Counted from the first letter of the stretch, positions 52,761 through 61,705 are shown. The stretch: 64,000 nt of DNA from Streptomyces sp. ACA25 (GCF_028200735.1 NZ_JAQKPV010000005.1:186001-250000); one strand, 5' to 3'. The notes: a model not told the origin generated them from the letters alone. Numbers and translations are program-made.

Positions 52761-53546
52761 GGGGCGCTCCCTGAGTCTGTCGGCCGCTCGGGCAGGATGC
52801 GCCGTCGGCCGGTCCCTGCACCGATGGCCGCAGCGGTTCTCCCCTTCGGAGTAGCCCACTGGTCCACGAACATGACAAGAGTTGAAGGCATATGTCACCC
52901 GAATGAGGTACGTGTTCGCAGGCGCGTATCCAGCCGACACCGTGTGCCGCGCGGCGACTGCGCGGTCAGGTGAGTACCAGCCCCGCCTCGCACACTCGGT
53001 CTGGGCTGCGTGGTTCACCAAGCCCGCACGATCTTCTTCCCGCGGTGCGCCATTGGTTGCTGACGGGTGGCGTGCTGGCCTTCTCTTATCCCCCGGCGAT
53101 CGAAGGCCGCCGCCGAGAGGCCGCAGGGCATGTATGGGTGCGGGTTCACCGGCAAGGCCACGCTTCTGCGGTGGCACTGCTAGCTACACCCCCGAGACGT
53201 GGACCGGCATTCTCCTGAGTGACGGCTTGATGAACGTGCGGGCGAGGTGATCGCAGCGCTGCAACCGGGCCACATCGGCACTCACGCTGCTCGTCCAGGC
53301 GACAGCCGCTCCTGAGCCACGACTGAGAGGTGGCGTGCGCGTCCCGAGCCCTACCCCATCGCACATCTCTTCTCCGTTGCTGGAGTTCGTGTCGTGTGAG
53401 GACGAGTGGGTGGGCTTTTCGCGGCCCGGTCTGTGGGGTGCGCGGGGGCGTGCGGGGTTCGAGGTGGGAGTGCGTGACCGGGGTTGTGTCACTCGTTGTA
53501 GGCAAGTGTGTCGCGTGGGTGGGGTGGCGGGGTGGGGGTGAGGTGG
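52761..53546. other. gene-poor stretch within the decayed island
   Basis: About 790 bases. The plus and minus frames all lack recognisable domains and codon bias. It contains the GTCACTCGTTGT element at 53488-53499 that also precedes copy A. Probably the old 5' flank of the duplicated module plus insertion debris. Confidence 0.35.
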
Positions 53547-53593
53547 AATGGGGTTCCGGTGGGTGCCGTGTCGACGTAGGGGTGGTGGTGGCT

Positions 53594-54420
53594 GTGACAC
53601 AGCCGAAGCAGCTTGATCCGTATGTGTCCGCTCGTGCTTTCTACGGTGCGGAGTTGAGGCGGATGCGGGAGGAGGCGGGTTGGTCGCAGGCGGAGTTGGG
53701 GGAGCGGGTGTTCTGTTCGGGGACGTATGTGGGGCAGTTCGAGTCGGCGGTGCGGCGGCCTCAGCTGGATCTGTCGCGGCAGTTCGATGAAGTGCTGGAG
53801 AGCGGGAAGCACTTTCTGCGGCTGTGCAAGCTGGCGCGGGCGTCGAAGCATCCGGACTACTTCGCGGACGCGGCGGAGCTGGAGAAGCTGGCCAGGACGA
53901 TCAGCGCCCCCGATGCTGGTGCCGGGGCTGTTGCAGACGGATGCGTACGCGCGGGCGTTGACGCGGGCGACATTGCCGTTGGCATCGGGAGGAGGAGGTC
54001 GAGGAGCACGTCCGGGCTCGCATGGATCGGCAGCAACTCCTTGACGGCGCAACACGGCCGCAGTTGTGGGCAGTCCTGCACGAGACCGTGCTGCGGGTTC
54101 CGATGGGTGGCCCCGCAGTGATGCGGGAGCAGTTGCTGCATATCGCTGATCAGGCGCGGAAACGCCGCGTGTTGGTGCAGGTGCTTCCCTTCACAGCTGC
54201 CGCGAATGCCGTGCTGAACGGCATGGCCTCTCTGATGACGTTCAGTGATGCCCCACCAGCTGTATACACAGAAGGCGCTGGCACAGGGCAGCTCATCGAA
54301 GAGCCATCGCTGGTCGACCAGTGCCAGAGGTCATACGATCTGGTCCGGGCCGCTTCGCTGTCACCGGCGGCGTCCATGACCCTGCTCGAATCAGCGGCTG
54401 AGGAATACTCAACACCATGA
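53594..54420 (+). pseudogene. XRE/DUF5753 regulator, copy B, frameshifted
   Basis: Compared with copy A, a 5-base deletion (at about 53908, after ARTISA) and a 1-base insertion at about 53988 (CATCGGGAGG against CATCGGAGG) put the three segments in different frames. The HTH part and the DUF5753 C-terminus (RRVLVQVLPF, SYDLVRAASL) are otherwise well preserved, so inactivation is recent. Confidence 0.82.
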
Positions 54421-54623
54421 CCAGTACAGAGAACTTGAGCACCGCAGCGTGGCGCAAGTCGTCTTACAGCGATGGCCAAGGAGGCAGCTGCCTGGAGGTT
54501 GCGGATGGCTTCTCCGGCGTCGTGCCTGTTCGTGACAGTAAGGCTCCGGAGGGGGCGGCGTTGGTGCTTCCGGCTGCTGGTTGGGGTTCCTTCGTGTCTG
54601 CTGTCAAGGCTGGAGCCCTGTAG
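54417..54623 (+). CDS. DUF397 protein (copy B, intact)
   Basis: 68 residues: AAWRKSSYSDGQGGSCLEVADG then VVPVRDSKAPEGAAL. The reading frame survives although its XRE partner is frameshifted; it may cooperate with copy A protein. ATGA overlap with the XRE copy B tail. Confidence 0.82.
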   Translation: MTSTENLSTAAWRKSSYSDGQGGSCLEVADGFSGVVPVRDSKAPEGAALVLPAAGWGSFVSAVKAGAL

Positions 54624-54679
54624 GCAGACACGAAGGCAGGGTCGTCACGTCGTGGCCTGGGGGGACCATTCGTTGGTGC

Positions 54680-55560
54680 GCAGATCTCCTGCGTCGCGCA
54701 GACGAATATCGCCTTGCCCGGACCGCCGATCCGCGGGCGCATCAGCTCCGAGCGCCGCTCCCAGTGCGTCACCAGGTCCTCGGTCAGCGTCCTTATGCGG
54801 TCCGGGGCGCCGTAGACGCTGGTCATCGTGGCGGCGCGCTGCACGGCACGGCGACGCTCCGCGTCGTCCAGCCCGGCGGTCAGCGCGTCCGCCTCATCGT
54901 CCAGCGCCGTCGGGTCCACGTCCGGGGGAAGGGACACCGGGATCAGGCGCGGCTCGTGGTAGACGCGGACGGTGCCTCGTCGTCCACGGCACGCTTGAGG
55001 TCGTAGACGTCGATGTAGTCCTTGCCCGCGCCGAACACCTCGCGGGTGTTGGCGTCGGGGCCTTGGAGATCGGCGTGCCGGTGAAGGCGATCAGCGTGGC
55101 GTGGGGCAGGGCGCCCCGCAGGTGCCGTGCGTAGCCGGTGAGGCTGCCGTAGGGCTGCGATGTGCCTCGTCCACGATGACGATGATGTTCCGCCGGTCGG
55201 ACAGCAGCGGGTGATGGGCTCCGGACTCCTTCTCGTCCTGCGTCTTCCCGAGCTGCTGGAGAGTGGTGAACAGAATGCCGCCGGTGCGGACGATGGTCAG
55301 CTTCTCGCGGAGTTCCTTCCGGGTCTGCACATGACGGGGCGTCTGGCCCAGGAGCAACTGACTTTCCAGAAAGGTGTTGTACAGCCGATCGTCCAGGTCG
55401 TTGCGGTCGGTGACGACCACAACGGTCGGGTTGTTGAGTGCGGGATGCCGGGATGCCGGGATGCCAGCGCGCTGGTGCACACCATCTCCTCGGACTTGCC
55501 GGACCCTTGCGTGTGCCAAACGACGCCGGCCTGCGGGCCCCGGGTGAAAGAGCTGCTGTC
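54680..55560 (-). pseudogene. hsdR central part (type I restriction motor), frameshifted
   Basis: Motor motifs in order on the minus strand but in four frames: GVVWHTQGSGKS (Walker A), NPTVVVVTDRNDLDDRLYN, GGILFTTLQQLGK, NIIVIVDEAHRS (DEAH), LPHATLIAFTGTP, then GKAIFVCATQEICA. An 8-base unit CGGGATGC repeated three times (55441-55464) sits between Walker A and the NDLDD motif and explains one shift. The N-terminal nuclease domain is missing beyond 55560. The break at 54677 is where the DUF397-B module starts. Confidence 0.85.
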
Positions 55561-55690
55561 GTTGCTCGACAACCCGGTCTCGGCCGCACGGGCGGCCGAA
55601 CTGCTGGACACCTGGCTCAGTCTCCAGACCCAGGAGGCCGAGGCGGCAGCCGGTCACCATCCGACGGGAAGGGAACCGACCCGGCCGTGA
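55548..55690 (+). pseudogene. C-terminal scrap of an unknown gene
   Basis: From a GTG at 55548, 47 codons with strong GC3 bias encode KELLSLLDNPVSAARAAELL then DTWLSLQTQEAEAAAG, helical. Only the C-terminus is present since upstream bases belong to hsdR on the other strand. It marks the left edge of the hsdR remnant. Confidence 0.35.
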
Positions 55691-55754
55691 GCGGGGAACT
55701 GGTGCGGGACGCCCCGCTTGCCTGACCGCTGCGCGGGTGGCCGGACAGGGGTCA

Positions 55755-55875
55755 GCGGGGCGGGGGCAGGAGGTGGGGGAGGCCGTCGGCGCGGAGCGGC
55801 CTCAGCCGGTCGTCCCGGCTTGCCGCGTTCGCCTCGGCGACCGGTGCGCTCAACGGCTCAGCGGTCGTCGGTGAC
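55755..55875 (-). pseudogene. duplicated scrap of the gene at 47538-47957
   Basis: About 110 bases match the 3' end of the gene at 47538 (shared protein segment AEANAASRDDRLRPLR), with a 2-base difference at the GCGACCG junction and several substitutions. No start and no upstream half; a relic of a second family member or of a duplication. Confidence 0.7.
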
Positions 55876-56004
55876 CACCCGGTAGCGGTGGTACTTCTCC
55901 TGGCCTTCCCGAGTTGCCCGGTCCCGCAGGCCCCCGGAGCATCGACGTGTCGGGACTTCTCCTTTCCCGTCCCGTCACAGCCCGACAGCATCTGGAGCAG
56001 CAAC

Positions 56005-56520
56005 GTGGACAAGTCCTCACTCCTCGCGATCGAGTCAGTCGTCGGCGGTGGAAGGGCCGTCATGGTGGGGGAGGACGCCGTCGTGGTGGCCGCGGTGCAG
56101 GACGCGGTCAAGTCCGGCCGGACCGCCACGTTCTACCTGACGCGCCGGCAGTTCACGGCGGTGAACACCTGGTACTGGACCCCGCAGGTCATCAGGAGCG
56201 TGGGCCTGGAGCCGGTGTCCTACGAGGAGAAGGCCCGGGTTCGGGCCGAGCTGGGAATCGAGGACACCAAGCTCTCCTACTCGAACCGCATCGAGTGCCA
56301 GTGCGGCCAGGTGTACGGCGCGTTCGAGTTCCTCCAGCAGGGGATCCGGGAGCACGGCCGCGAGACGGTGCAGGCCGTGTTCAACCTGGAGGACTCACCT
56401 GTTCTGCGCGTCAACCCTCGGCAGGAGGCGGTCTGCCCCGAGTGCCTGCAGATTCTCCGGGCACCGCACTACTACTGCTACTGGGGCTACGGGTGCTGCC
56501 GGGAAGTGGTGATGGCCTGA
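56005..56520 (+). CDS. hypothetical protein with C-terminal cysteine cluster
   Basis: 171 residues from GTG 56005 (GGAG 8 bases upstream). An N-terminal alpha/beta half (SVVGGGRAVMVGEDAVVVAAV, TFYLTRRQFTAVNTWYW) is followed by Cys-rich stretches ECQCGQVYGAFEFL, VCPECLQIL and YGCCREV, together six Cys that could form a zinc site. The N-terminal Gly-rich loop recalls small regulators in RiPP loci but I do not recognise it. It lies just left of the terpene gene and transcribes toward it. Confidence 0.55.
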   Translation: MDKSSLLAIESVVGGGRAVMVGEDAVVVAAVQDAVKSGRTATFYLTRRQFTAVNTWYWTPQVIRSVGLEPVSYEEKARVRAELGIEDTKLSYSNRIECQCGQVYGAFEFLQQGIREHGRETVQAVFNLEDSPVLRVNPRQEAVCPECLQILRAPHYYCYWGYGCCREVVMA

Positions 56521-56575
56521 GGTCCCCGCGCAGGCAGCAGCGTGCGCGGGGACACCGTGCTCGTCAGCCCTGCGA

Positions 56576-57460
56576 CTACCGAATGGACCATGCCGGGACG
56601 GCAGGCCGACTGACCTCGCGACGCAGGCGCTCCAAGTCCGGTCCTGCGGCCGTGGTCTTCGGCTGGTACCTCTCGGACTCGTTCTGCCGCACGTCGAGAA
56701 ACAGTTTCAGCGTGTCGTAGATCGCCGCATACTGGTCGCCCTGGCCGGAGAGGCCGCGCAGCGTGCTGAAAAGTACGGGCACGTACGTGAATACTGCGTT
56801 GAATTGCTCACGTTTTTCTGCCACTTGGCGCTCCACCCGCTCGATGGCTACCGCGCGGCTGCACCCCGTCTCGTGACGGATCGCCCTGACCAGGTTGTAG
56901 GGGACCTGGTCCGCCTCGTCCTGGTCCACTCCCGTCAGGTCGTTCTCGGCGAAAATGACGAAGAATCCGAGATCCTCAAGACGTCGGACCATGCGGTGGC
57001 TGCGCACCGCCGGCGGCATCTCCCGGTCCTGCACGATCTCCGAGCAGGCCAGACCGATCTCGAATCCACCGGTCGACTTCCGCAGCGGCAGGTAGTCCGC
57101 TGTTGAGGGGATGTAGCCGCTGATGCGGTGGTGTGCCTCACGCTCGCAGGCATGGGCCCATTCCTCGATGTTGGCGAGCAATGTCTCCTGCCATCGCGCT
57201 GTCCTGCCTTTGCACAGGCGTGGCCACAACTGCGCCCAGGACGCCGTGAGCGCACCGTGCGTCCAGGGTGTGCCCGGGTCCTGGCGCACAGTCGCCACCA
57301 GGCCTTCCCTCAGGGCGGTGACGGCTTGCGGGTCCGTCAGCTGCGGATCCTCGAACAGGTCGTCCCACAGAGCGAGCAGCGTGGCCAAGGCTGCGCTGGT
57401 CTGCTTCCTCTCGAGGAGGCCGTCGTCGCTGCCGTCGGCGCCGGCAGCCCCGGCCGCCAC
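56576..57460 (-). CDS. class I terpene synthase, N-terminus in the preceding frame
   Basis: 294 residues in this frame. Aspartate-rich motif DDLFED at residues 33-38, pyrophosphate sensor Arg in YLPLRKSTGGF with the NSE triad NDLTGVDQDE 46 residues further on (the canonical distance), and a terminal RY pair (ERYQPKT). The NSE triad has Gly where Ser/Thr is usual and Asp before the Glu. The region before DDLFED is too short: the N-terminal helix HVTRWLKGWLVDTG is found at the C-terminus of the upstream prenyltransferase frame. It cyclises a prenyl diphosphate, product unknown. Confidence 0.82.
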   Translation of the reverse strand: MAAGAAGADGSDDGLLERKQTSAALATLLALWDDLFEDPQLTDPQAVTALREGLVATVRQDPGTPWTHGALTASWAQLWPRLCKGRTARWQETLLANIEEWAHACEREAHHRISGYIPSTADYLPLRKSTGGFEIGLACSEIVQDREMPPAVRSHRMVRRLEDLGFFVIFAENDLTGVDQDEADQVPYNLVRAIRHETGCSRAVAIERVERQVAEKREQFNAVFTYVPVLFSTLRGLSGQGDQYAAIYDTLKLFLDVRQNESERYQPKTTAAGPDLERLRREVSRPAVPAWSIR

Positions 57461-57476
57461 CTGGGGAAGGCCACGT

Positions 57477-58643
57477 TCAATCAGGGACAGGGTGCCTGCC
57501 AGCCGGTGGTGGTCGGCCTCGGCCCGGGGTGGCGGCGATGCCGGTGTCCACGAGCCAGCCCTTCAGCCACCGCGTGACGTGCTGAGCTTGTGCGCTGTCC
57601 TGGGGCTGGGGTGCCTGCCGGACCTGAGGCGGAATGGCCGCAGGGCGGGACGCAGTGGGCCGGTCGAGTACAGCCCTGGCGTAGGCAGTCAGCGCATCGA
57701 GAGCACGGGGGTGATCGGTAAGGTGGGAGAGCTGCTCAGCGGCCTTGGCCATGTGTGCGTCGGCCACTGCCTGTGCCTCCTGCACGGCCCCGGAGGCGAC
57801 AACGAGGTCCCGGGCACGGGCGGCTTCTTCCCGTGTCATCTCCTTGCCAAGCAGGCGACCCAGGTCGCGGTCGCGGGAAGCCGCGCGGATCACTGGGAGG
57901 GTGTAGACACCCTCGGCCAGATCCGTGTTGACGGGCTTGCCCAACTCCTCGGCCGTCGAAGTCAGATCGATAATGTCGTCGCGCAATTGATAGGCGTGCC
58001 CGAATTCCCAGCCGAATCCGGCCAGCGCTTCCTCCCGGCCCTTCTGCTGATCGCCGCCCCCGTTCGCCTGCATCGCCCCCAGCCGACAGGCCGAGGCGAA
58101 CAGCTGCGCCGTCTTGCCACCGATCGCGTCGAGGTAGGCCTGCTCGCTGCGCGAGGCCATGTACAGGTCGGCCGCCTCCATCACCATGCCGGCGCAAAGC
58201 CGTTCGCCGCCCCTCGTTCCCTCGATGACTTCGCGCTGACCAAGCTGCGCCAGCATGCCCAGGCCCGTGAGCCATACGCAGTCGCCGGCGAGGATGGCGA
58301 GTTGTTCACCCCATAGCCGGTTCGCGCTGGGACGGCCCCGGCGCTCGTGAGCGTGGTCCACGACGTCATCGTGGTAGAGCGACCCCAGGTGCACCAGCTC
58401 GACAGCTGCGGCGGCAAGCACCGCCCGGTCATCGGCAGGCGCCGAAGGATCGGTGAGAACGTAGTACGAGAGCAGGGCAAGGGTGGGACGGACCAGGCCT
58501 CGGGACGTGCCGGGCCCTTCCTGCGTGAGCGCGTCGAGGTCGGGCCGACCCTGGATGCGCACCGGCTTGAGAGCGTCCCGGACTCTGTCCAGGTCTGCCT
58601 CCAGGAAAGGGAAGACGGTGCAATCAATCCCGGATGGTGGCAT
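57477..58643 (-). CDS. polyprenyl (trans-prenyl) diphosphate synthase
   Basis: 388 residues from ATG 58643 (AGGAG 7 bases upstream). First aspartate motif LYHDDVVDHAHERRG and second DDIIDLTSTAEELGKP, with GGKTAQLF between them. Normal enzymes of this family end near AYARAVLDRPT, but this frame runs on for about 60 residues through a linker (IPPQVRQAPQPQDSAQ) into HVTRWLKGWLVDTGIAATP, which belongs to a terpene synthase N-terminus. It would make the precursor, such as GPP, FPP or GGPP, for the terpene synthase. Confidence 0.9.
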   Translation of the reverse strand: MPPSGIDCTVFPFLEADLDRVRDALKPVRIQGRPDLDALTQEGPGTSRGLVRPTLALLSYYVLTDPSAPADDRAVLAAAAVELVHLGSLYHDDVVDHAHERRGRPSANRLWGEQLAILAGDCVWLTGLGMLAQLGQREVIEGTRGGERLCAGMVMEAADLYMASRSEQAYLDAIGGKTAQLFASACRLGAMQANGGGDQQKGREEALAGFGWEFGHAYQLRDDIIDLTSTAEELGKPVNTDLAEGVYTLPVIRAASRDRDLGRLLGKEMTREEAARARDLVVASGAVQEAQAVADAHMAKAAEQLSHLTDHPRALDALTAYARAVLDRPTASRPAAIPPQVRQAPQPQDSAQAQHVTRWLKGWLVDTGIAATPGRGRPPPAGRHPVPD

Positions 58644-58913
58644 ATCGCGCTCCTGACGCTGGTCGGTGTTCAACGCGCGGGAGACAACTGACATGGAGCA
58701 GCGGATGCCGCAGCACCCGCTCCCCTCATGACCACCCCACGCCTCGCATCAGGAAACAGGCGCTGGTCGAAGTATGCGGGCAGGCCTGAGCTAAACCACC
58801 GAATCGTATGAACTGGCCCTCCAGCCCCGGGCCAGGGCGCCGGCACGCGCGCGGGGCCGTTTCCGAGCCCTCGCCGGGGTCTCGGACGAAACTGTGGCCG
58901 ACCCGGGAGTGGT

Positions 58914-59789
58914 TCATGGGCGGCGGCCGTGATCGGCGGCGTAGGCGGTGAAGACCTCACGGGTCGGGGCACCGGAGTGGAGGAAGTACTGGTCGAGGAC
59001 GCCGCCGAGGTCGTCCAGGGCTTCGTTCAGTACGGCGGAGGCGAGCCGCACATCGGCTCGCGGGGACTCCTGACCCTGCTCCGCCAAATCGGCCGCGTAG
59101 CCGAGGACAGAGGCCAGGGAGGCACTGTCCGGGCCGTCGTGGAAGTAGTACGTCTCGGAGTACTGGGAGAGGTCGACACGGACCTGGAGCACCGCGGTCG
59201 TCAGGCTGTCCAGCATGGTGGCCGCGGCAGGGGAGTCGAGGCGTGCGAGCTGTCCGTCGGCGCCGGCTGTGCGGAGCGCGGCCAGCCGGGCGGCCAGGGT
59301 GCGCCGACGTTGCAGAGCGGGCGTGATCTGCGAGACCCAGGAGACGGACGCCGAAAGCAGGGCGAAGCCGATGAGGGCCTGGAGCGGTGTCACGGCGCGC
59401 AACCAGGCGTCGTCAGGGACGATGTCGCCGAAACCGAGGGTCGCCACCACGACGAGGGACAGGTAGAGGGCGTCGAGTGCGTCCAGCCGTTCACTGGGGT
59501 TCAGGCCCGGGTCGAAGGAGAACGCTCCGGGGAGGAACGGCCAGTAGACGAGCGCCCAGCCGAGCACGAGCAGGACGGTCCAGAGGACGATGACCAGCAC
59601 GGTGCCGGCCGGCCCTGCCGTGCCGATCAGCTTGCCGCGCGCGTCGATGCGGCGGAACATGCGCCAGATCACCCGGATCACCCGTTCGCTGAGCGCACCG
59701 TGGCCGAACGGATGCCAGAGCGTGTGGAATATGTCCCGCAGTGCGAGGAGTATCAGCCCAGCGCCCACGACCGAGATCCACCAGTGCAT
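58914..59789 (-). CDS. two-transmembrane potassium channel
   Basis: 291 residues. Two main membrane segments flank a pore loop with the selectivity filter TLGFGDIVP (T-x-G-F-G-D). An additional hydrophobic helix precedes it at the N-terminus. A cytoplasmic helical domain of about 130 residues follows (RTLAARLAALRTAGADGQLARL, YAADLAEQG), without a recognisable RCK domain. ATG 59789 has GGAGAAG upstream. Confidence 0.85.
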   Translation of the reverse strand: MHWWISVVGAGLILLALRDIFHTLWHPFGHGALSERVIRVIWRMFRRIDARGKLIGTAGPAGTVLVIVLWTVLLVLGWALVYWPFLPGAFSFDPGLNPSERLDALDALYLSLVVVATLGFGDIVPDDAWLRAVTPLQALIGFALLSASVSWVSQITPALQRRRTLAARLAALRTAGADGQLARLDSPAAATMLDSLTTAVLQVRVDLSQYSETYYFHDGPDSASLASVLGYAADLAEQGQESPRADVRLASAVLNEALDDLGGVLDQYFLHSGAPTREVFTAYAADHGRRP

Positions 59790-59899
59790 TGCTTCTCCTG
59801 TTCGGCGTCGCCGGACATCCCCACCCGCGAGCCTACGAGCACCCTCGCGGCCCGGGTGCGTGACAGGCCCGGGGCGGCCCGGGGTGGCCCGGGGCGGGG

Positions 59900-60568
59900 T
59901 CAGGGTGGGTGGGGGAGGCCGCTGACGCGGAGGGTGAGGTTGAGGCGGCCGGTGAGGCCGAGTGCGGGCGGAGCGGTGCCGGGGTGGGTGCGGGGAACGC
60001 CGTGGTACGCCAGGCGGGAAGGGCCGCCGAACACGAACAGGTCGCCGCTGTGCAGCTCCACGTCCGTCCAGGGACGGGTGCGGGTCCTGGGGTTGCCGAA
60101 GCGGAAGACACAGGTGTCGCCTAGGCTGAGGGAGACCACCGCGGCGTCGGACTTCTCGTCACTGTCGCGGTGCATGCCCATGCGGGCTCCGGCGTCGTAG
60201 AAGTTGATCAGCGCGACGTCGTAGTCGAGGGACTCGGCGCGGGGTGCGTGCTGCCCGTACGCCGTCGTGACGCCTTCGCGTGCCAGCCGGCCCAGCCAGT
60301 CGGGGAACGGCTTCACCGGTGCGCCGTCCCCGTCGATCACGGTGCGGGCGTAGCGGTAGGGCGCCCAATGCCATCCCAGGCAGACCTGCCGAGCGCTCAT
60401 CTCCCCGCCGCCGGGGGTGCGGACCGTGCGCAGCCCGGCGGGCGGCCTTGCCCACTCCCGGCAGGCGTTCACCAGATCAGCCTGCCGGGCGGGGGCCAGC
60501 CAGCCCGGGACGTGCACCGCGCCGGGTGCGATCTCGGCGCGGCTCCTGGGGAACAGTGCGTCGCTCAC
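59900..60568 (-). CDS. alkB: AlkB-like 2-oxoglutarate/Fe(II) dioxygenase
   Basis: 222 residues. Iron ligands HRD in MGMHRDSDEKSDAAVVSLSLG and His in LAYHGVPR, 2-oxoglutarate contact Arg in RLNLTLR, and the substrate-lid loop LINFYDAGARMG. The protein repairs N-methyl adducts in DNA or RNA by oxidative demethylation. Monocistronic. Confidence 0.92.
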   Translation of the reverse strand: MSDALFPRSRAEIAPGAVHVPGWLAPARQADLVNACREWARPPAGLRTVRTPGGGEMSARQVCLGWHWAPYRYARTVIDGDGAPVKPFPDWLGRLAREGVTTAYGQHAPRAESLDYDVALINFYDAGARMGMHRDSDEKSDAAVVSLSLGDTCVFRFGNPRTRTRPWTDVELHSGDLFVFGGPSRLAYHGVPRTHPGTAPPALGLTGRLNLTLRVSGLPHPP

Positions 60569-60688
60569 GTCCCCAGTGTGCTCCCGGCGCGAGTGGGCGC
60601 GGGTCGACGGGGGTGGAGGGGAGACCGGGCCGCCGCAGGCCTACGGCGTGGGTCTACGGCGGCCCGGTCTTCCCCGTCCGGCTGCCGG

Positions 60689-61705
60689 TCAGCCGACGAG
60701 GGCGGTCTCGATCTCGTCGAGGATGAGGTTCGCGGCGGTGTAGCCGATGCCGAGGAACCACAGCTGGTCCTCGACGTGGAAGACCTGGTCGTTCTGCACG
60801 GCGGTCATGCTCTCCCACAGCGGGCCGTTGAGCGCCTTCTCCTCGCCGGACTTCTCGGCCGAGCCGTAGGAGGTGTAGAAGATGACGTCGCCGTCGGCCA
60901 GGTCGACCTGCTCGGGGCTGACCTCGACGGCGAAGCCGTCCTCGGCGTCCTCGACGATGGCGGGGCGGCCGAGGCCGAGGTCCTCCAGGATGGTGCCGAT
61001 GTAGTTCTGCCGGCCGTAGAGACGGGTGTCGCCGCCCTCGATGAAGCGCAGGATGCTCACCTCGGTCTGCGCGGCGGTGTCGGGGCCGCCGAGCGCCTCG
61101 GTGATCTCGGCCGCGTGCTCCTGGTACTCGGCGATGACGCTCTCGGCCTCGGTCACCTTGTTGAGGGCCTCGGCGTGCAGGAGGAAGTTCTCCTTCCAGG
61201 GGCCGCCGGGCTGTTCGGTGAAGACGGTCGGGGCGATCCCGGTCAGGTCGTCGTAGCGCTCTTCGTCCCGCACCACGCTGCCGATGATCAGGTCGGGTTC
61301 GAGGGCGAGGATCTGTTCGAGGTTGGGGTTGCCGATGGTGCCGACGTTCTCGATGTCCGCGACCTGATCCTGGGGCAGGTAGTCGAGGAAGCCGCCCTCG
61401 ACGTCGGCGTGCACGGTGCCCACCGGCCGCACGCCGAGGGTGATGGCGGAGTCCAGCTCGGCGGTGTCCAGCACGACGACGCGCTGCGGGTTCCCCGGGA
61501 CCTCGACGTCGCCCATGACGGTCTGGACGGTGCGGGTACCGTCGGAGCCGCCGGCGTCGTCGGTGGAGCCGGACCCGGAGTCCGCGCCGGGTCCGGAGTC
61601 CGCGCCGCTGTCGTCGCTGCCGCAGGCGGACAGCGCGAGGGCGGAGGCCAGGACGACGGCGGTGGCCGTGAGGGTTCGGCGGCGGGTGGTACGGGTGGTG
61701 CGCAT
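60689..61705 (-). CDS. iron-siderophore binding lipoprotein
   Basis: 338 residues. Lipobox ALSAC, an Asp/Gly/Ser linker of about 35 residues, then the FecB/FhuD-like domain VPGNPQRVVVLDTAELDSAI, LEQILALEPDLIIG and VQNDQVFHVEDQLWFLG. It captures a ferric siderophore outside the cell. ATG shares its A with the ATPase stop (TGATG at 61705). Confidence 0.92.
   Translation of the reverse strand: MRTTRTTRRRTLTATAVVLASALALSACGSDDSGADSGPGADSGSGSTDDAGGSDGTRTVQTVMGDVEVPGNPQRVVVLDTAELDSAITLGVRPVGTVHADVEGGFLDYLPQDQVADIENVGTIGNPNLEQILALEPDLIIGSVVRDEERYDDLTGIAPTVFTEQPGGPWKENFLLHAEALNKVTEAESVIAEYQEHAAEITEALGGPDTAAQTEVSILRFIEGGDTRLYGRQNYIGTILEDLGLGRPAIVEDAEDGFAVEVSPEQVDLADGDVIFYTSYGSAEKSGEEKALNGPLWESMTAVQNDQVFHVEDQLWFLGIGYTAANLILDEIETALVG

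Larger units (their letters stand above)
53547..54676 (+). repeat. direct repeat B: XRE-DUF397 module plus 3' end of hsdR
   Basis: The second copy of the module at 49423-50556, in the same orientation, 4.1 kb downstream. It ends at the same base of the hsdR tail (GGACCATTCGTTGG) and then continues into an internal part of hsdR, unlike copy A, which continues into the hsdR C-terminus. Confidence 0.85.

Noticed and set aside
53184..53600. Transposase remnant near 53.2 kb
   Set aside because: A few basic residues looked transposase-like, but there is no DDE motif, terminal inverted repeat or target duplication.
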